Notes under the pieces: model-generated | Seen by the model: the letters and a program-made list of their open reading frames with translations, nothing else | What the model was told of the DNA's origin: nothing | The model's database searches: none | Source: Rutstroemia sp. NJR-2017a BVV2 | Taxonomy: Eukaryota > Ascomycota > Leotiomycetes > Helotiales > Rutstroemiaceae | Length of the DNA: 64,000 bases | Reading direction: 5' to 3' | NCBI GenBank assembly: GCA_002946415.1 | Contig: NJPS01000053.1 | Coordinates: 1-64,000 of the forward strand | Shown: positions 12,811-23,384 of the stretch, in pieces | Position numbering within the stretch: the first letter of the stretch is position 1 | Layout of the letters: every line of letters begins with the position of its first letter | Made by a program: the position numbers and the translations under genes

Positions 12811-13338
12811 TCATATAACCCCGCCTACAACTGTCCCAACATGTAACGACCCATCATCCTCAACCTCAGAATGCGACACCCCACTAGACCCCCTCGCCTT
12901 CCCCCCACTTTCCTTATCAAACCCCGAAGCTTTCCCGATTATCCCCCCTATCTCCCTCTCGCCTAGCGCCCCATCCCTCTCCCCTTCCCCTTCCCCTTCC
13001 TTCTGCTCCACAAACCCCACCTTCTTCCTCTCATCCTTAACACTCCCCCCCCAAACCCCCATCCGCTCCTCCGATCTAATCCCCAGCACCCGTCTTAAAA
13101 TATATATCCCACTCCAGTACACAAACATAACCGCCAGCACCGCGGCGATGAAGCCCGCGAGCAGCGTCGAGGTGAAGTCTAGCAGGTTTTGGAAATGGTC
13201 GCTCAGGGTTCTGGTGGTGAATGAGTCGGAGATATGCGCGATGAGGGTTGCGGAGGGGAGAGGGGTATGTGTTTGCGGGGGTGAGGTGAGGGAGGGGAGG
13301 TCGAGGGATTGGGAGTGCTGGCGGATGTTGGGTGTCAT
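12811..13338 (-). CDS. Uncharacterised single-pass membrane protein
   Basis: A single-exon frame encodes 175 residues. Residues 1-50 are polar and Pro/Ser-rich. One strong membrane helix (LLAGFIAAVLAVMFVYWSGI) lies at about residues 60-80, followed by a YILRRVLG basic flank that predicts a cytosolic C-terminus. The tail is Gly/Glu/Lys-rich and low-complexity (EGEGEGERDG). I do not recognise a family. The gene converges on the Tfc3-like gene, 282 nt away. The strongly C-rich sense-complement sequence is consistent with the disordered tail. It could be a fungus-specific small membrane protein; function is unknown. Confidence 0.6.
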   Translation of the reverse strand: MTPNIRQHSQSLDLPSLTSPPQTHTPLPSATLIAHISDSFTTRTLSDHFQNLLDFTSTLLAGFIAAVLAVMFVYWSGIYILRRVLGIRSEERMGVWGGSVKDERKKVGFVEQKEGEGEGERDGALGEREIGGIIGKASGFDKESGGKARGSSGVSHSEVEDDGSLHVGTVVGGVI

Positions 13339-13746
13339 TTTTGGGGTTTGAGACTCTGAGATGGTATGTCAGTCGGACTGATCTGGAGTCAATTTTTCAG
13401 ATTTCAGCACTTGACGAGGCGCGGGGTTGGGTTTGAGCTATGGATTTGAGGATTGGGTTGGGGATGGGAGCTATGTTGGAACAAAGAAGTTCGGGAGGGC
13501 GAGCTAACTACTTGCGATGTTAGGGTTTTCAGGACAAAGAGCTGCATTCCTTGAAATCGTAGCTGCTTTTCAATGCTCCGACTATGGGTTGTCATCTGAT
13601 TGAGAATATTTGCACCGGAGGTTTAGATGTGTAGAAATGATAGAATCATCAAATGCACGGCAAAGCTTTCCAGGACAGCTCTTGGGAAAGAAGTTGCTCA
13701 TTGACGGGCATGCCAAATAGTTCTTAAAAGCGGATTCTCAATTGCT
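13339..13746. other. Intergenic region between two minus-strand membrane-protein genes
   Basis: About 400 nt with a 63-codon minus-strand frame at 13404-13595 that has no recognisable feature. It probably contains the 5' flank of the 13338 gene and the 3' flank of the 13747 gene. Confidence 0.5.
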
Positions 13747-14346
13747 CTAAAACTCCGGAAAGTCCTCAGTATCTCTACTCCATCTGGGAGTTCTTCTCTG
13801 ACTGAGTTGGACTTGGTCCCTAATCCCCGCCTTCTTACCAAAATCCGCCCTGTCTTCCAACGTTTGTAACAGATCGGCATCCTGAGGTATAACCTCATCT
13901 TCTATCCAAATACCGTCCTCCCCTGTTTTTCCTCCACTCCTTCTCCCCTCATCCTCTTTCATATCAATCCCAAAATCCATCTTCCCTACACTTCTCTTCC
14001 AGCCCACCTTCACCATCGCCTCTTCAATCTGCGCTCTCTCTTTCCTACCACGAGCTAGCGATTCATCTTGTAGTAAATCTTCCACCATTTTCTTATTCCT
14101 CTCGCGTCGCTTGTATTGTCTGTCGTCCCATTTCCTCTTCAGTATTACGGGAAGACGAGCCCAGAATGCTTCAGCTAACGCCCAGATTCCGGTTCGCTGT
14201 AGGATAAATCGGACGAGCCAGATTAACCCTGTGGTCAGAAGTAAGGCGAGGTAGATTAGATATGAGACGAGTTGAATGATGAGAGTAGCGAATTTTTCGA
14301 TCAGAAAGGCGGATAGATTGGAGTCCATCCTGTTTGGGGTAGCCAT
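13747..14346 (-). CDS. Uncharacterised membrane-anchored coiled-coil protein
   Basis: The frame is open from 14436, but I prefer the ATG at 14346 (MATPNRMDSNLSAFLIEKF), which gives 199 residues. The upstream 30 codons read like non-coding leader. A long hydrophobic segment (IIQLVSYLIYLALLLTTGLIWLVRFIL) at about residues 20-46 makes one or a tight pair of membrane helices. A highly charged helix (KRKWDDRQYKRRERNKKMVEDLLQDE) and a soluble Asp/Arg-rich tail follow. No family is recognised. The topology suggests a cytosolic C-terminal domain. The arrangement repeats that of the neighbouring gene at 12811-13338 (one membrane segment plus charged tail), but I see no sequence similarity between them. 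Confidence 0.6.
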   Translation of the reverse strand: MATPNRMDSNLSAFLIEKFATLIIQLVSYLIYLALLLTTGLIWLVRFILQRTGIWALAEAFWARLPVILKRKWDDRQYKRRERNKKMVEDLLQDESLARGRKERAQIEEAMVKVGWKRSVGKMDFGIDMKEDEGRRSGGKTGEDGIWIEDEVIPQDADLLQTLEDRADFGKKAGIRDQVQLSQRRTPRWSRDTEDFPEF

Positions 14347-14878
14347 ACACCAATGGCATCCAGGAGACTGGAGAATTAAAGACGATTCGTAGAAAACTTC
14401 GGGGTGAAGATGGATTGTTATCGATTGTTTAACCATTAATCACCAAATATTAAAGTCTAGTGAGTCTTCACTGGAAAAATGTGCAGACTACCAGGTGATA
14501 GATGTTGTAGCCCCAGGCGCCGACATTCGTAACGAAATTTGCTAGGAAGAGAAAATGAAGCCGAAAAATTATCAACGCGAAGATAAATCTATTGACACTG
14601 AAACAAAGAAGCTGCTGTGTATCTTCCACCAAGAATGTGAGGTGGACTTATGCGAAAACAGAATGTTGATGTCTTTCTTTGTTCTCATGAGCCCATTGTA
14701 CAAAGCTATGTCAGACGACAGTCACGCAAGCAGACCTCTTCGCCCGCCGATGCCAATAATCGAACAAATGTACAGAAACAAAAATCAATGGTCTATAATT
14801 CAGGTAACGCTTAACGCCAAACTTCTTCTGAAAATCACCATGTATTTGAGCGCGTAGTCGGCGGGGCTTGCTTCAAAC
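14347..14878. other. Intergenic region
   Basis: This 530-nt stretch separates the membrane-protein start from the caspase-fold gene 3' end. A plus-strand 100-codon frame at 14555-14857 begins with a plausible ATG but shows no domain, signal or conserved pattern. I regard it as unsupported. Confidence 0.45.
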
Positions 14879-16549
14879 TTATTTCGGCGGGGCTGAGATG
14901 CGGGATTTTGGTCGTCGATATCGAATCGTCTTCAATCTCTTTTCTTTGGGCAACGCAAGCAGACCGGATGTAGTATTGATAGACTCGGATCCATGAAGCT
15001 CTCCATCATCGTGTTTTCTCTTTTTTGAAGTTTGTGAAGCATCGTCTTTTGCATGGGTCGCGTCACTATCCGTTCCAACGACAGGCGCGGGGCTCTTGGA
15101 TGACTCGCCTAAAATCGATGTGCTAGACATGCTTTCTGCGGGTGACATGGGGAGGTCATGAGGCACTGGTTGGGTTGCTGATGCTGCTGGTGGCAACACA
15201 AGTGAGATATGAGGTCTTTCCATACCCGAAGCCGAGCCACTCCTCCCCCTTCTCGTGAGATTTTTCCAGACACTGGTGGCAGACTTGAGTAGTTGAATGT
15301 CACTGTCCGTAAAATCGACTCGTGTTGGTTCTGTAGAGTTGATACCTTCCCAAAGAACCGTAGACATGCCTAAGTCTCTTTGACTGATTAGATTGGATAT
15401 GTCCTTTGCTAGCCCTCTAACCATCTTCGTAGTTATAACTTTATCGAAAACGAAACGAAGATTCAGAGTATCTTGTGTCACTTTTTGACCCTGTGAGCTG
15501 TCTTCTTCCTCATATTCCAAGCCATGCTCAACATCCAGAGGCCCGAGAACAATCTTTCTCAGGCAGCCAGTAAGGCCTCGCTCTGTCAGCCTCGGAGATT
15601 GATCTTTAGGGAAATTTGGCGCGTTAAAGATCTTAATTAATAATTCTTGTGTGCTGAATCGTTTCCCAGGTTTGCAACGAACCATTTCTTTTAAGGCCCA
15701 TATTAGCGCAGCTGTGAATGATTGTGGGCCTGGCTTCTTGGTAGTAGAACTGTGCGAAGTTGCGGCCATGTACTCGAATGCTTTTCTTGTGAAAGCAGAA
15801 CCACGAACATTGCGTTCCATTTCTCCTGCATTACAGCAATCAAAAATGACGAGAACATCACCATACGTATGCTGGATACTGTGTTCTGCAGAATTCCAAA
15901 CTATCTCGTGCAAGTCCTTATTGTCATCGGGTATCGATTTGGCTCTGCTTATAGTTAGTAATGTTCCCTCGTTGGCTAGGTCTTTTCAATTTTTACCCTG
16001 TTAAATTCAGTCCTCGACCACTATCTCCCAGCTTTCCATGGCCAGCATAGTATACAATTAATAAATTGTTTGGATGGTCGTGTTCATGGACAAATTCGGC
16101 GAGGAAGTATGTGATTTGATTTTGGGGAGATTTATACGGATCTTGCTTCAGAATTCGCTGCATTGTTTTGTATCCGAAAGTAGTTCGGAAAAGATCTTCA
16201 AGCTCTTTAACCTATCTCCAGTTAGTTCGAAATAATACTTGTATCGCGAGATTTGCTTTACTTCTTGTTCCACGTGGAGATCGTCGTCGTCTGGATGCCA
16301 CGATAATAGAAGAACATGTGCTTCGCGATACGCGAACGCGGGGTTTTTTGCGCTAATCTGATCATCCCATATAGCTTTGAACTTGGAATCTTTGGATGCT
16401 TCTTCGTCTTGGTGATTCTCAGTTGGGGGGATAGCCGAAGATTGTTGATTGCGTGTGTTGTCTGCACTGGACTCGGAGAAAGTCTTGGTAGGGGCCATCA
16501 TGCAAGGCCTTACTGTAGTGTTTGGGTAGTGTATATGCAGTGCAGACAA
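14879..16549 (-). CDS. Caspase-fold (peptidase C14-like) protein with basic C-terminal tail
   Basis: Three exons (16549-16262, 16211-15997, 15944-14879) encode 522 residues. Introns of 50 and 52 nt restore continuous homology (VEQE joined to VKELEDLF, NLTG to AKSIPDD). The fold is read as AYREAHVLLLSW (strand 1), EVKELEDLFRTTFGYKT (the pattern before helix 1), NNLLIVYYAGHG with catalytic His154, and GDVLVIFDCCNAG with catalytic Cys205. The His/Cys dyad is complete. The motif is DCCNAG rather than the DCCHSG of type I metacaspases, which matches the broader fungal caspase-like group found alone or in NLR and cell-death architectures. After ~residue 290 the protein is Ser/Pro-rich with nuclear-localisation-like clusters (KKRKHDD, KEKRLKTIRYRRPKSR). 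The start could alternatively be Met17 or Met18. It is probably a cysteine protease or signalling scaffold; its substrate is unknown. Confidence 0.85.
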
Positions 16550-16983
16550 ATCACAGAGGGTAATGTTATGGATTGGCGAGCTCAGGTGAGTGGGTGATCC
16601 CTCGTCGTGCCACCCGGTGCCACTGGTGCCACTTATGTAGAGAATTCAGTTCGAACTGGCGAACCGCTTCATTGAAAACGAGGCGTAAATGTGGTTGAGG
16701 CAGACATTGGCGGAGCCAGCTCGGGGCTGACATCTCATGTATTCGGCTTATCCAATCCTGCTCACCGAGGGGTGCACGCATAGATTTCCTGCATTTACCC
16801 ACAGAAATGGCAAGTATATGCACAACATACCGAGCAGAGCCTCTTGTGGATAGGTTGATTTAAAGCCCTCCCCGCAAGGCTTTGCGTCGGGCACATTCAC
16901 GGGCACATTCATCAAGTTCAAGTCGAATATTCCATAAGATACCGCCTGACCGTCAAGAAATACCTACCGATCAGCCTTGAAAA
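16550..16983. promoter_or_regulatory. Divergent promoter region between caspase-fold and SH3-like genes
   Basis: This 434-nt stretch lies between two divergent starts and should contain both promoters. A tandem GTGCCAC-type motif occurs near 16608-16632. No RNA gene or obvious operator is seen. Confidence 0.45.
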
Positions 16984-17380
16984 ATGTCACAGGCGACAGT
17001 AAGCAACGCAGAGGTAAGTACAGGCTTGGATCGAAGAACATTGAGGGTGTTTACTTACCATTCGGCGAAGAGAGAGAAGACTCCAGAAGATCGCTCAACT
17101 TACGATCCCTCCGGAAATCCTGCAAATGTATGCACCTCTCACGAGCTCCGAGTCACGACTCAATTCACGACTGATTTCACTAATCCTTCAGTCCATTCCA
17201 TTGTTCAATGTGGGGGATAGTGTCTGGCTAAAAATTGTAAGGGTAGGCAATTTCGAGCTTACAGTGGCTGAGAGGAGAAAACAAGATGGGAAATATCAGT
17301 ATCAGCTCAAGGATGCAGATGGAAAATTGTATGAGGCAGGTGAATGGGTGAATCAGGAAAGGCTCAACGCGTCGGGTTGA
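16984..17380 (+). CDS. Small SH3-barrel-like fungal protein
   Basis: Exons 16984-17127 and 17192-17380 encode 110 residues. The 64-nt intron has donor GTATGC, branch CACTAATCC and acceptor TTCAG and is in phase 0. The C-terminal half reads FNVGDSVWLKI, then FELTVAERR, GKYQYQLKDADGKLYEAGEWV and QERL. This has the form of five short beta strands of a small SH3/Tudor-type barrel (VGDxV…GKYxL…DG…V). Many filamentous fungi carry small proteins of this shape, with a conserved YxPxGNP-like linker before the barrel; here the linker is YDPSGNPAN. The family's function is not known to me. The first 10-25 residues are uncertain because GAG|GTAAGT at 17014 is another possible donor. The gene is divergent from the caspase-fold gene. 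Confidence 0.6.
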
Positions 17381-17424
17381 TTATGAGGTTGATTGGAGAC
17401 TGGCTGTGGTGGCTTGATGCATAC

Positions 17425-17555
17425 AATAAATACTCGTAGTCCCTGTCGCTTCACGATCTAAATTTTAGCCAATCAAATAACACAAAGAAGTTATTTCTGC
17501 GAGATGATTGGCTGACAAACTATAGTTGCTAGAACAGGGACTACAAGTATTTATC
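17425..17555. mobile_element. Nested inverted-repeat element (MITE-like, ~131 bp)
   Basis: The outer arms, 17425-17446 and 17534-17555, are inverted copies matching at 20 of 22 positions (core ACTYGTAGTCCCTGT). Inside them, AGCCAATCA/TGATTGGCT and the hairpin AAATAAC/GTTATTT form further nested inverted repeats. Size, terminal repeats and lack of coding sequence fit a miniature inverted-repeat transposable element. No clear target-site duplication is seen, so it could instead be a structured regulatory hairpin. Confidence 0.6.
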
Positions 17556-17858
17556 CTGGCGTCCAAGTACAACATGGGCTGTGCACCTCTGCTGCATAAT
17601 TTCTTATTCTATGCATGGACCCAGCCATTTCTGGCAAATATAGGCGTTCGACCGAGTATGATGAACGGGCAATCTCGTCGCCCGCCAGATTAAAAATTCA
17701 ATGATCGATTGTTTGAAGTAACGCAGTGCGTACTATCTACATGTAGAACTCTTAAGCAAATTTCAATATATAGTGAAGCAGTTGTTCCCCTCGTTCTAAA
17801 CTCCATATCAATTCGAACTCAACATCATCTAACAAACCACCTCTAGCACATATTCACA

Positions 17859-19220
17859 ATGGCTGCAATGACATTACCATTATATAACTCAGTTTGTAGT
17901 TCGCCAACTACCTCAGAGAAGCCGTCGGAAGCAAGTATTCCCGAAACGAACTCGACCTCGGCTCCATATAGGAGTATATTCTCACGATGTTACCGAAAAA
18001 CGACTCAATGGTGGCCATGGAAGATTGATCCACAAATTGGTGACAGAGCCCTACGAATGCCCCATGTGAGATGCCGTATGTTTTATGAACGAGAAATTCG
18101 CATTTTAAACCAAGAATCTGACCTTTGACTAGTTTCGGAAAATCAAAGCAGTTATCGATCCCTGAGTATCTTTCTCAACAGTGACGAGGAGTTTCAAGTG
18201 TATCCCCGCTTTGGGTATCTACATTCACGCCTTCTTCTTACTAAACAACACGAAATCCGTCAACTAGAGGCGGAGCTTGATGAGATGGACCAAGCGGACG
18301 AAGATCAAGAAGACAAGCTCCGTGCAAGCTCCAGGAAGTACGACGTGAAACTTGAGCAGCAAGAACTTAAGGTTAATCCTGATGTACGTACCAGAACCAA
18401 GATACTCGAGGAAACCGAAATCAAACTGAAATCTTACGGTAGGCCAAATAAATCAAGCTGTCTGCCCAACCACTAATCATTTGCCAATAGACGACCTGTT
18501 GTTAAGAGCAAGAGCATTGAATAGCATGAGTCGTCCTTCCGAGACCGATTACCGAAGTGTTGAGAACTATATTCATTATAAGAAGCCGCTCATTGACGAG
18601 GAGCAAAGCTTCATATATGAGAAAAATGATCTAGTAACTCTACGCGAAGGAAGGGAAGGGGCATACCTCGATAAGATGATCGAGAAGTTTCTTCAAACAT
18701 TCCATTGCGTGTTCTTACAGGTATATATCACCCTATCCTCGTCTGGTTTCTCATGGCTAAGTAACAATTAATAGTCCCTCTTCTGTACTCCGGTATTATC
18801 ATGTCTTTATCCGGCTTCAATGTTCACTCGTCTAATGCAATCATATAGGCCGACCGACGAAAAACCACTGATCCGAATTTACATTACTATAGCAAATCCC
18901 GCAAGGATATCTTTGTGACGAGTCTTCTAGTCTTGGTCCTTCTTCTACTTCTCATACTACCAGTATTTCTTCTTTATCGACTCACGGAGCATCACAATTT
19001 TGATATCACATACACCGTGAGCATCGGAGTTCTACTCATCTTCACTCTCATGTTCTCGGCTGTGTTATCCCTGTTCACCCAGGCCAAGCGACACGAGATC
19101 TTTGGAGCAGCAGCAGGGTAAGTGGTTTTGATGCTCGCAGGTTCCTTGTTTCTAACTGTTAGGGACAGGTACTGTGCCGTTCTGGTAGTTTTCATTAGTA
19201 ATATTCCGGACGCCCGGTGA
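17859..19220 (+). CDS. DUF6594-family membrane protein
   Basis: Five exons (17859-18075, 18133-18438, 18491-18720, 18849-19117, 19169-19220) encode 357 residues. All junction phases agree. The last acceptor gives AAAG-YCAVLVVFISN. Order of features: a polar N-terminus; FQVYPRFGYLHSRLLLTKQHEIRQLEAELDEMD (the conserved FxxFRRFxxLxxRxLLxLQxEI-like block of DUF6594); a long coiled coil; then ADRRKTTDPNLHYYSKSRKDIFV. Three C-terminal hydrophobic segments follow: LLVLVLLLLLILPVFLLY, VSIGVLLIFTLMFSAVL, and YCAVLVVFI after the AKRHEIFGAAAG motif. The AKRHEIFAA motif and helix pattern are diagnostic of this large ascomycete-specific family. Some members have been discussed in connection with membrane-acting cell-death proteins, but the role here is unknown. 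Length and architecture are typical, with no sign of decay. Confidence 0.8.
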
Positions 19221-19482
19221 TTGATTAAAGCAACTTACAGTTCGATTGATTTGACTCATAGGCTGCGAAATGGGTACTCCTGGGAGGGTGTGTCCAAGTG
19301 TTGAACCCACCCATGGGTAGGGTGGGGTTTCCAGCTCTCGCATCTATTCAGATACCCAAGTAGATGCTGCACGCTCCAGAGGAGGTCCGGCACAGCCAAT
19401 AGGTAGTAAATTGTATCAAACTTATTAACTTTATTGGAACCCGATAAATAGAAAGATATATAGTTTTGATCAAGACTTTAAA

Positions 19483-22400
19483 TTAATCTCCGCGTGTAGA
19501 TTCCAGAAGCGGCCCCATCTTACCCAAGCGTGGCTGCAAATGCCGCGGCTCTACTACCTCGCCAGCTTCTTCGCGCCTCCGTTTATCATCTTGCTCTGAT
19601 TGCCTATAAAGATCGAGTCTGCAGTATTTCAAGTCCCCGTGCGGTCCCTCCCGAACTTTGAGTTTAATCTCTTTAACCGCTTCAGCCCAAGTCATGCCTT
19701 TCCCAAAATAATGTAATAGCATTTGTAGTCCATCCCAACGGAATTCCGTCTCCCGTTTCTTCGCAGGGGTCGATATTGGTAAGCCCTTCAGTTCACTGAC
19801 CCAGTCCTTCACATCAGTTCGTTCTTTACCAGTGAAATATCGGTAATGAAGTGGAAGATTCCAGAGCGTGTCTTCAGGTACAATAAAGCTTCCACTAAGG
19901 GACTGTGGTGGATGACGGATTGTGTGATATCCATGTCCACTCTGGAGGAGATCCTCTACAATCACCGCTAGCTCCTTGTCGTCCACCACCTCAGGTAGAT
20001 CAGCAACTGCGAAAAGACAAATGTCGTGTTTATCCGCATCATTGGATTCATCGCCTGTCAAGTTCAAAGATATAACAAGTTCGAGTCCGTATGCTGAGAA
20101 GATATTGGGGCCAGATGCAGTGATGTGATACAGTTTACTATCGTATTTACCGCCAGATATACAGCGAGTACATTGACTTTCATCATGCAGGTCCTTTTCA
20201 GAGACAAATCTTGTTTCTTCCGAATTACGTATAAAGGATAAATCTTCTGGCGCAGGGACTAGGTTCAAATGTTGACGTTTTTCAAGCCAAATGCGACGCT
20301 GTTTAGCAGGAAACGTATCCACATATAGAGGGATATTGAGCTTCTTCTTTAGCTTCCTCTTACTGATTTTGTGGAATTTCTGGATGAAGTCGTGTAATCT
20401 CGACCGTCGAATGGTTCCAAATGCCAAGGTTTCGATGGGTGGAGCATAGTCACTCCTTTTTTTCTCCGGCAGAGCATACAAAGACGAGAAAACACAAGTA
20501 GTAGCCGCGGCAAAAACTTGACCCGGGGAGCCAGAGAGCAGGCACCGAAGTGTATCGATGAGCACTTTCTTGCTGCAAAATCGAGCAGCATTCGCCACTA
20601 ATTGTGGTCCATTGTTTTTTATTTTGAAATTCGCATGAGTGAAGATAATCTCAAATGCTTCTTTTGATACCGCGAGATACGTTAATTGTCGGACGATAGT
20701 CCATGAGATGTTAATAAAGGTTTTCACTTCCATCAGTACATAGAACTGAGATGAGGTTGATGGAGCCGAGGGTCCACTGGCGAAGCTTGATCTGCCGATC
20801 CAAGTCTCTTCCAACTCATCAAGGTCGTCTCCGGTCAGTAGGAGGAGTTCGTTCCATTTCGCAAGGAAATTAACCAGTTGTCTAGCCGACTCTTCAGCTC
20901 CTGCTAGTTGCAGAAGCTTTGTCACATTTTGCTCTGTGATAAACAGGCCTTCGATTCGCGACTCTGCCAGAGACGCCGAACGTAGTGTGCCAAGCTTTGT
21001 ATTCGGTATTGATATGCCCAAAAAACTCTGATGGTCCAGATGAGGAGCGATATCATGTGCCCCGAAGTCTTGCTCAAAGTCAGGTCCAGCGATTGTACTT
21101 GGTGCAGCCTGGATCCAATTGGATATGTTTCTTCGCATAGACATAATGTCACTGTCGTCAGTTAAGCTGATTTGATCAAAGGTTGATCCAGTTGCAAGCG
21201 ACTTCAACTGCCTCAAAACATATGGACGGTAAATATCCCGAGCCCAGTCAAAGATATAGTCCACGATGAGGAGAAGTTGTAGGGAACTGTCTTTCGACAT
21301 TATTGAGCCATCCCAGAGGTGGAAAATATCCTATAATGAGTCAGTATAATACCGCACAGTTAGCAAATATATGGTGATTCTTTGAGAAGATGTGATCCAA
21401 TGCTTGAAACTTTAGCTGTGTATGAGAACCAGCCCCGGCCTCATGGAGTGAGAAGAGTATTTGCTGGTCGAATCTTCGATGACAAAACGAATGGGAGAGG
21501 ATACGCACATATCTAGTAGGTTCGCTTTCTGAAATGCAGCACCCGTATACTCTCCAAGCATCGCCTCGATTCGCAAGAAACCATATTAGAGGTTTGCCTG
21601 CGACACCTGCGGTGCCACTTTCCCGTACTCGCGCAAGTAAGTCCTCCTGAAGTTTAAGCAGAGCAAAGATTGGAAAAGCTGTTTGCGTTTGAATTTCAAA
21701 GAAGCCACTCGAGCTTTTACCCGATTTAGCTTCTAGGACAAGGAAGGGGAAAAGCAAAGGCTCAATTCCATCTTTGAAGGGACTGCTCCTCACCAATTCC
21801 CTGAGAGTCATATCAGCATCGTAACCAAGTGTGCTTGGCACGGGTGATGACAATAGCTTCTCGAAATTGTTCGTCTCTTGCAGGCCATAGACTCGATCTG
21901 GTTCTTGCTTTGGGAGCTGGGATCTCAATAATGGATCATGAATGATCACTTCTTGGGTTCGGTCATCAAATAAGGGGTTGGTGCCGATCTCATAACTGCG
22001 AGGGAGTTAGTCGACATATCGCGGTCTGGTGATGGAATCATACTAATCATTTGGCCGATCATTGGGTGCACATATGCACGACTTTCGATTTTTCCTCCGA
22101 TCTTCCAGCTTTGCAGCAACCTCGTCGAGCTCGTTGGCACAGGCTTCAATCTCGGAACGCCAGATCCTTGCCCGACATTTCGGACTTTTCAGGTGTGTTA
22201 GTATAGATTAGAGAACAAGTAACCTGCCTTACCAAGCAACTTCCACACTGAATCTTCGAAGAACGTCATTCTCCAGGCCGAACCTCCAACCAGCCTCGTT
22301 TCGTTGCTGATTGAAGAGGTGAGCAGCACGTTTCGCTAACCACTCCGCACGATGTTTCGTCTGTTCCCGCCAGGGCTCGTCATTAGATCGGATGTCTATA

Positions 22401-22570
22401 CTAGCGGAGAAGCTGTCGAATTTCTGATCCCCAATCTTGCGGAGACTCTCGAACAAGCGCTGATGAACCGCTGGCCATAGGTGTGCATTTGGAGGCGACT
22501 GGATCGTTATCCCGTACCGCTTGGCGAGTCTTCGAAGGTCCCGCACCTTATCGTCTTGGTCATCCGCCAT
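19483..22570 (-). CDS. Fungal multidomain protein with Cys motif and PD-(D/E)XK-like core
   Basis: Four exons (22570-22233, 22184-22044, 21995-21509, 21330-19483) encode 937 residues. Introns of 48, 48 and 178 nt keep phase, and the joins read EVAW-CPKCRARIW, NDY-YEIGTNPLF and PTRY-DIFHLWDG. Residues 1-110 are an all-helical N-terminus. CPKC (113-116) plus a second Cys pair near 150 suggest zinc binding. Residues ~235-255 read KDGIEPLLFPFLVLEAKSGKSS followed by QTQTAFPI, with D235, E248 and K250 spaced as in PD-(D/E)XK nuclease cores. SLQLLLIVDYIFDWARDIYRP follows (a highly characteristic family block), then a ~550-residue C-terminal region containing CTRC. I recognise this as a recurrent but unnamed filamentous-fungal family. 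Nuclease activity is inferred from the motif alone. The long third intron is the least certain boundary. Confidence 0.75.
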
Positions 22571-23384
22571 GTGGAACGTCTGTGAGCTATAGTACTATTT
22601 GGTGATAGAGTTTGGTTGTAATACGTGTGTGACGCCTCTTTTCAATATATAATTGTGTATTTGTGTAGATGTGAGGTTGAGGTTGGGCGGCTCCCCAAAC
22701 AATTGTGCCACCTTTGAAACAACTGTGCCGCCTACCTACATCAAAGTTGCCTGAAATTCACAATCAATAACGGGGGCCAAAAAGTGCCAAATATATTCTT
22801 GCGCCTTAGATAGGTAGTGTTTGGCTAGCAATAAATGCATAGGTACTATGTAGAAATCACATGTGGTTCACGAGATCTCGACCGGTCAATCACGAGGCAC
22901 TCCCGATTGGCTACGGGCTAGGCACCCCCAAGACAGTCGGCCCTGCCAAACGGCCATGCTGTAAACAGCGTAAATAATCGCATCAGCTCAGCCAATAAAC
23001 ACCTAACGTCCAGGATTGCGTCGTTACAAGTGTTTCCAAAGATGCTGTTGGAAAGGAGAGTGTACATGTGTACATGTGAGTGCAGATGTGAGTGCAGATG
23101 TTCTGTGAGCACAGACCGGGCGGCCTAATCCATAGCGTGAAGCGCGGACTTGACTTCCCCCCACAGCACTACGGTACAGTAAAGTTCGCTGTGGTTTCTG
23201 GTAGTTGATGATGATGATGTCATGCAGAACTTGGTTTCCTGTCGCAACTTAGAAAGGATGAATCTCGACTTCTTCATCACAGAGTTCTAATGCGACTTCC
23301 AGTATCAATCTTCATACACTTGGGCAACTACTTATTTTCAATTAAGCTATCATTTGGCCGCTTCTAAGCAGAAAAATTGCAACA
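22571..23384. promoter_or_regulatory. Divergent intergenic region
   Basis: This 814-nt stretch separates the 937-residue protein gene (-) from the next gene (+) and should carry both promoters. Short imperfect direct repeats occur (GTGTACATGTGTACATGTGAGTGCAGATG around 23060-23100, and GATGATGATGATGTC near 23209). No RNA gene or coding signal was seen. Confidence 0.45.

Noticed and set aside
14555..14857. 100-codon plus-strand frame
   Set aside because: Plausible ATG, but no signal, domain or conserved texture.
16566..16823. 85-codon minus-strand frame
   Set aside because: Lies in the divergent promoter region with no supporting feature.
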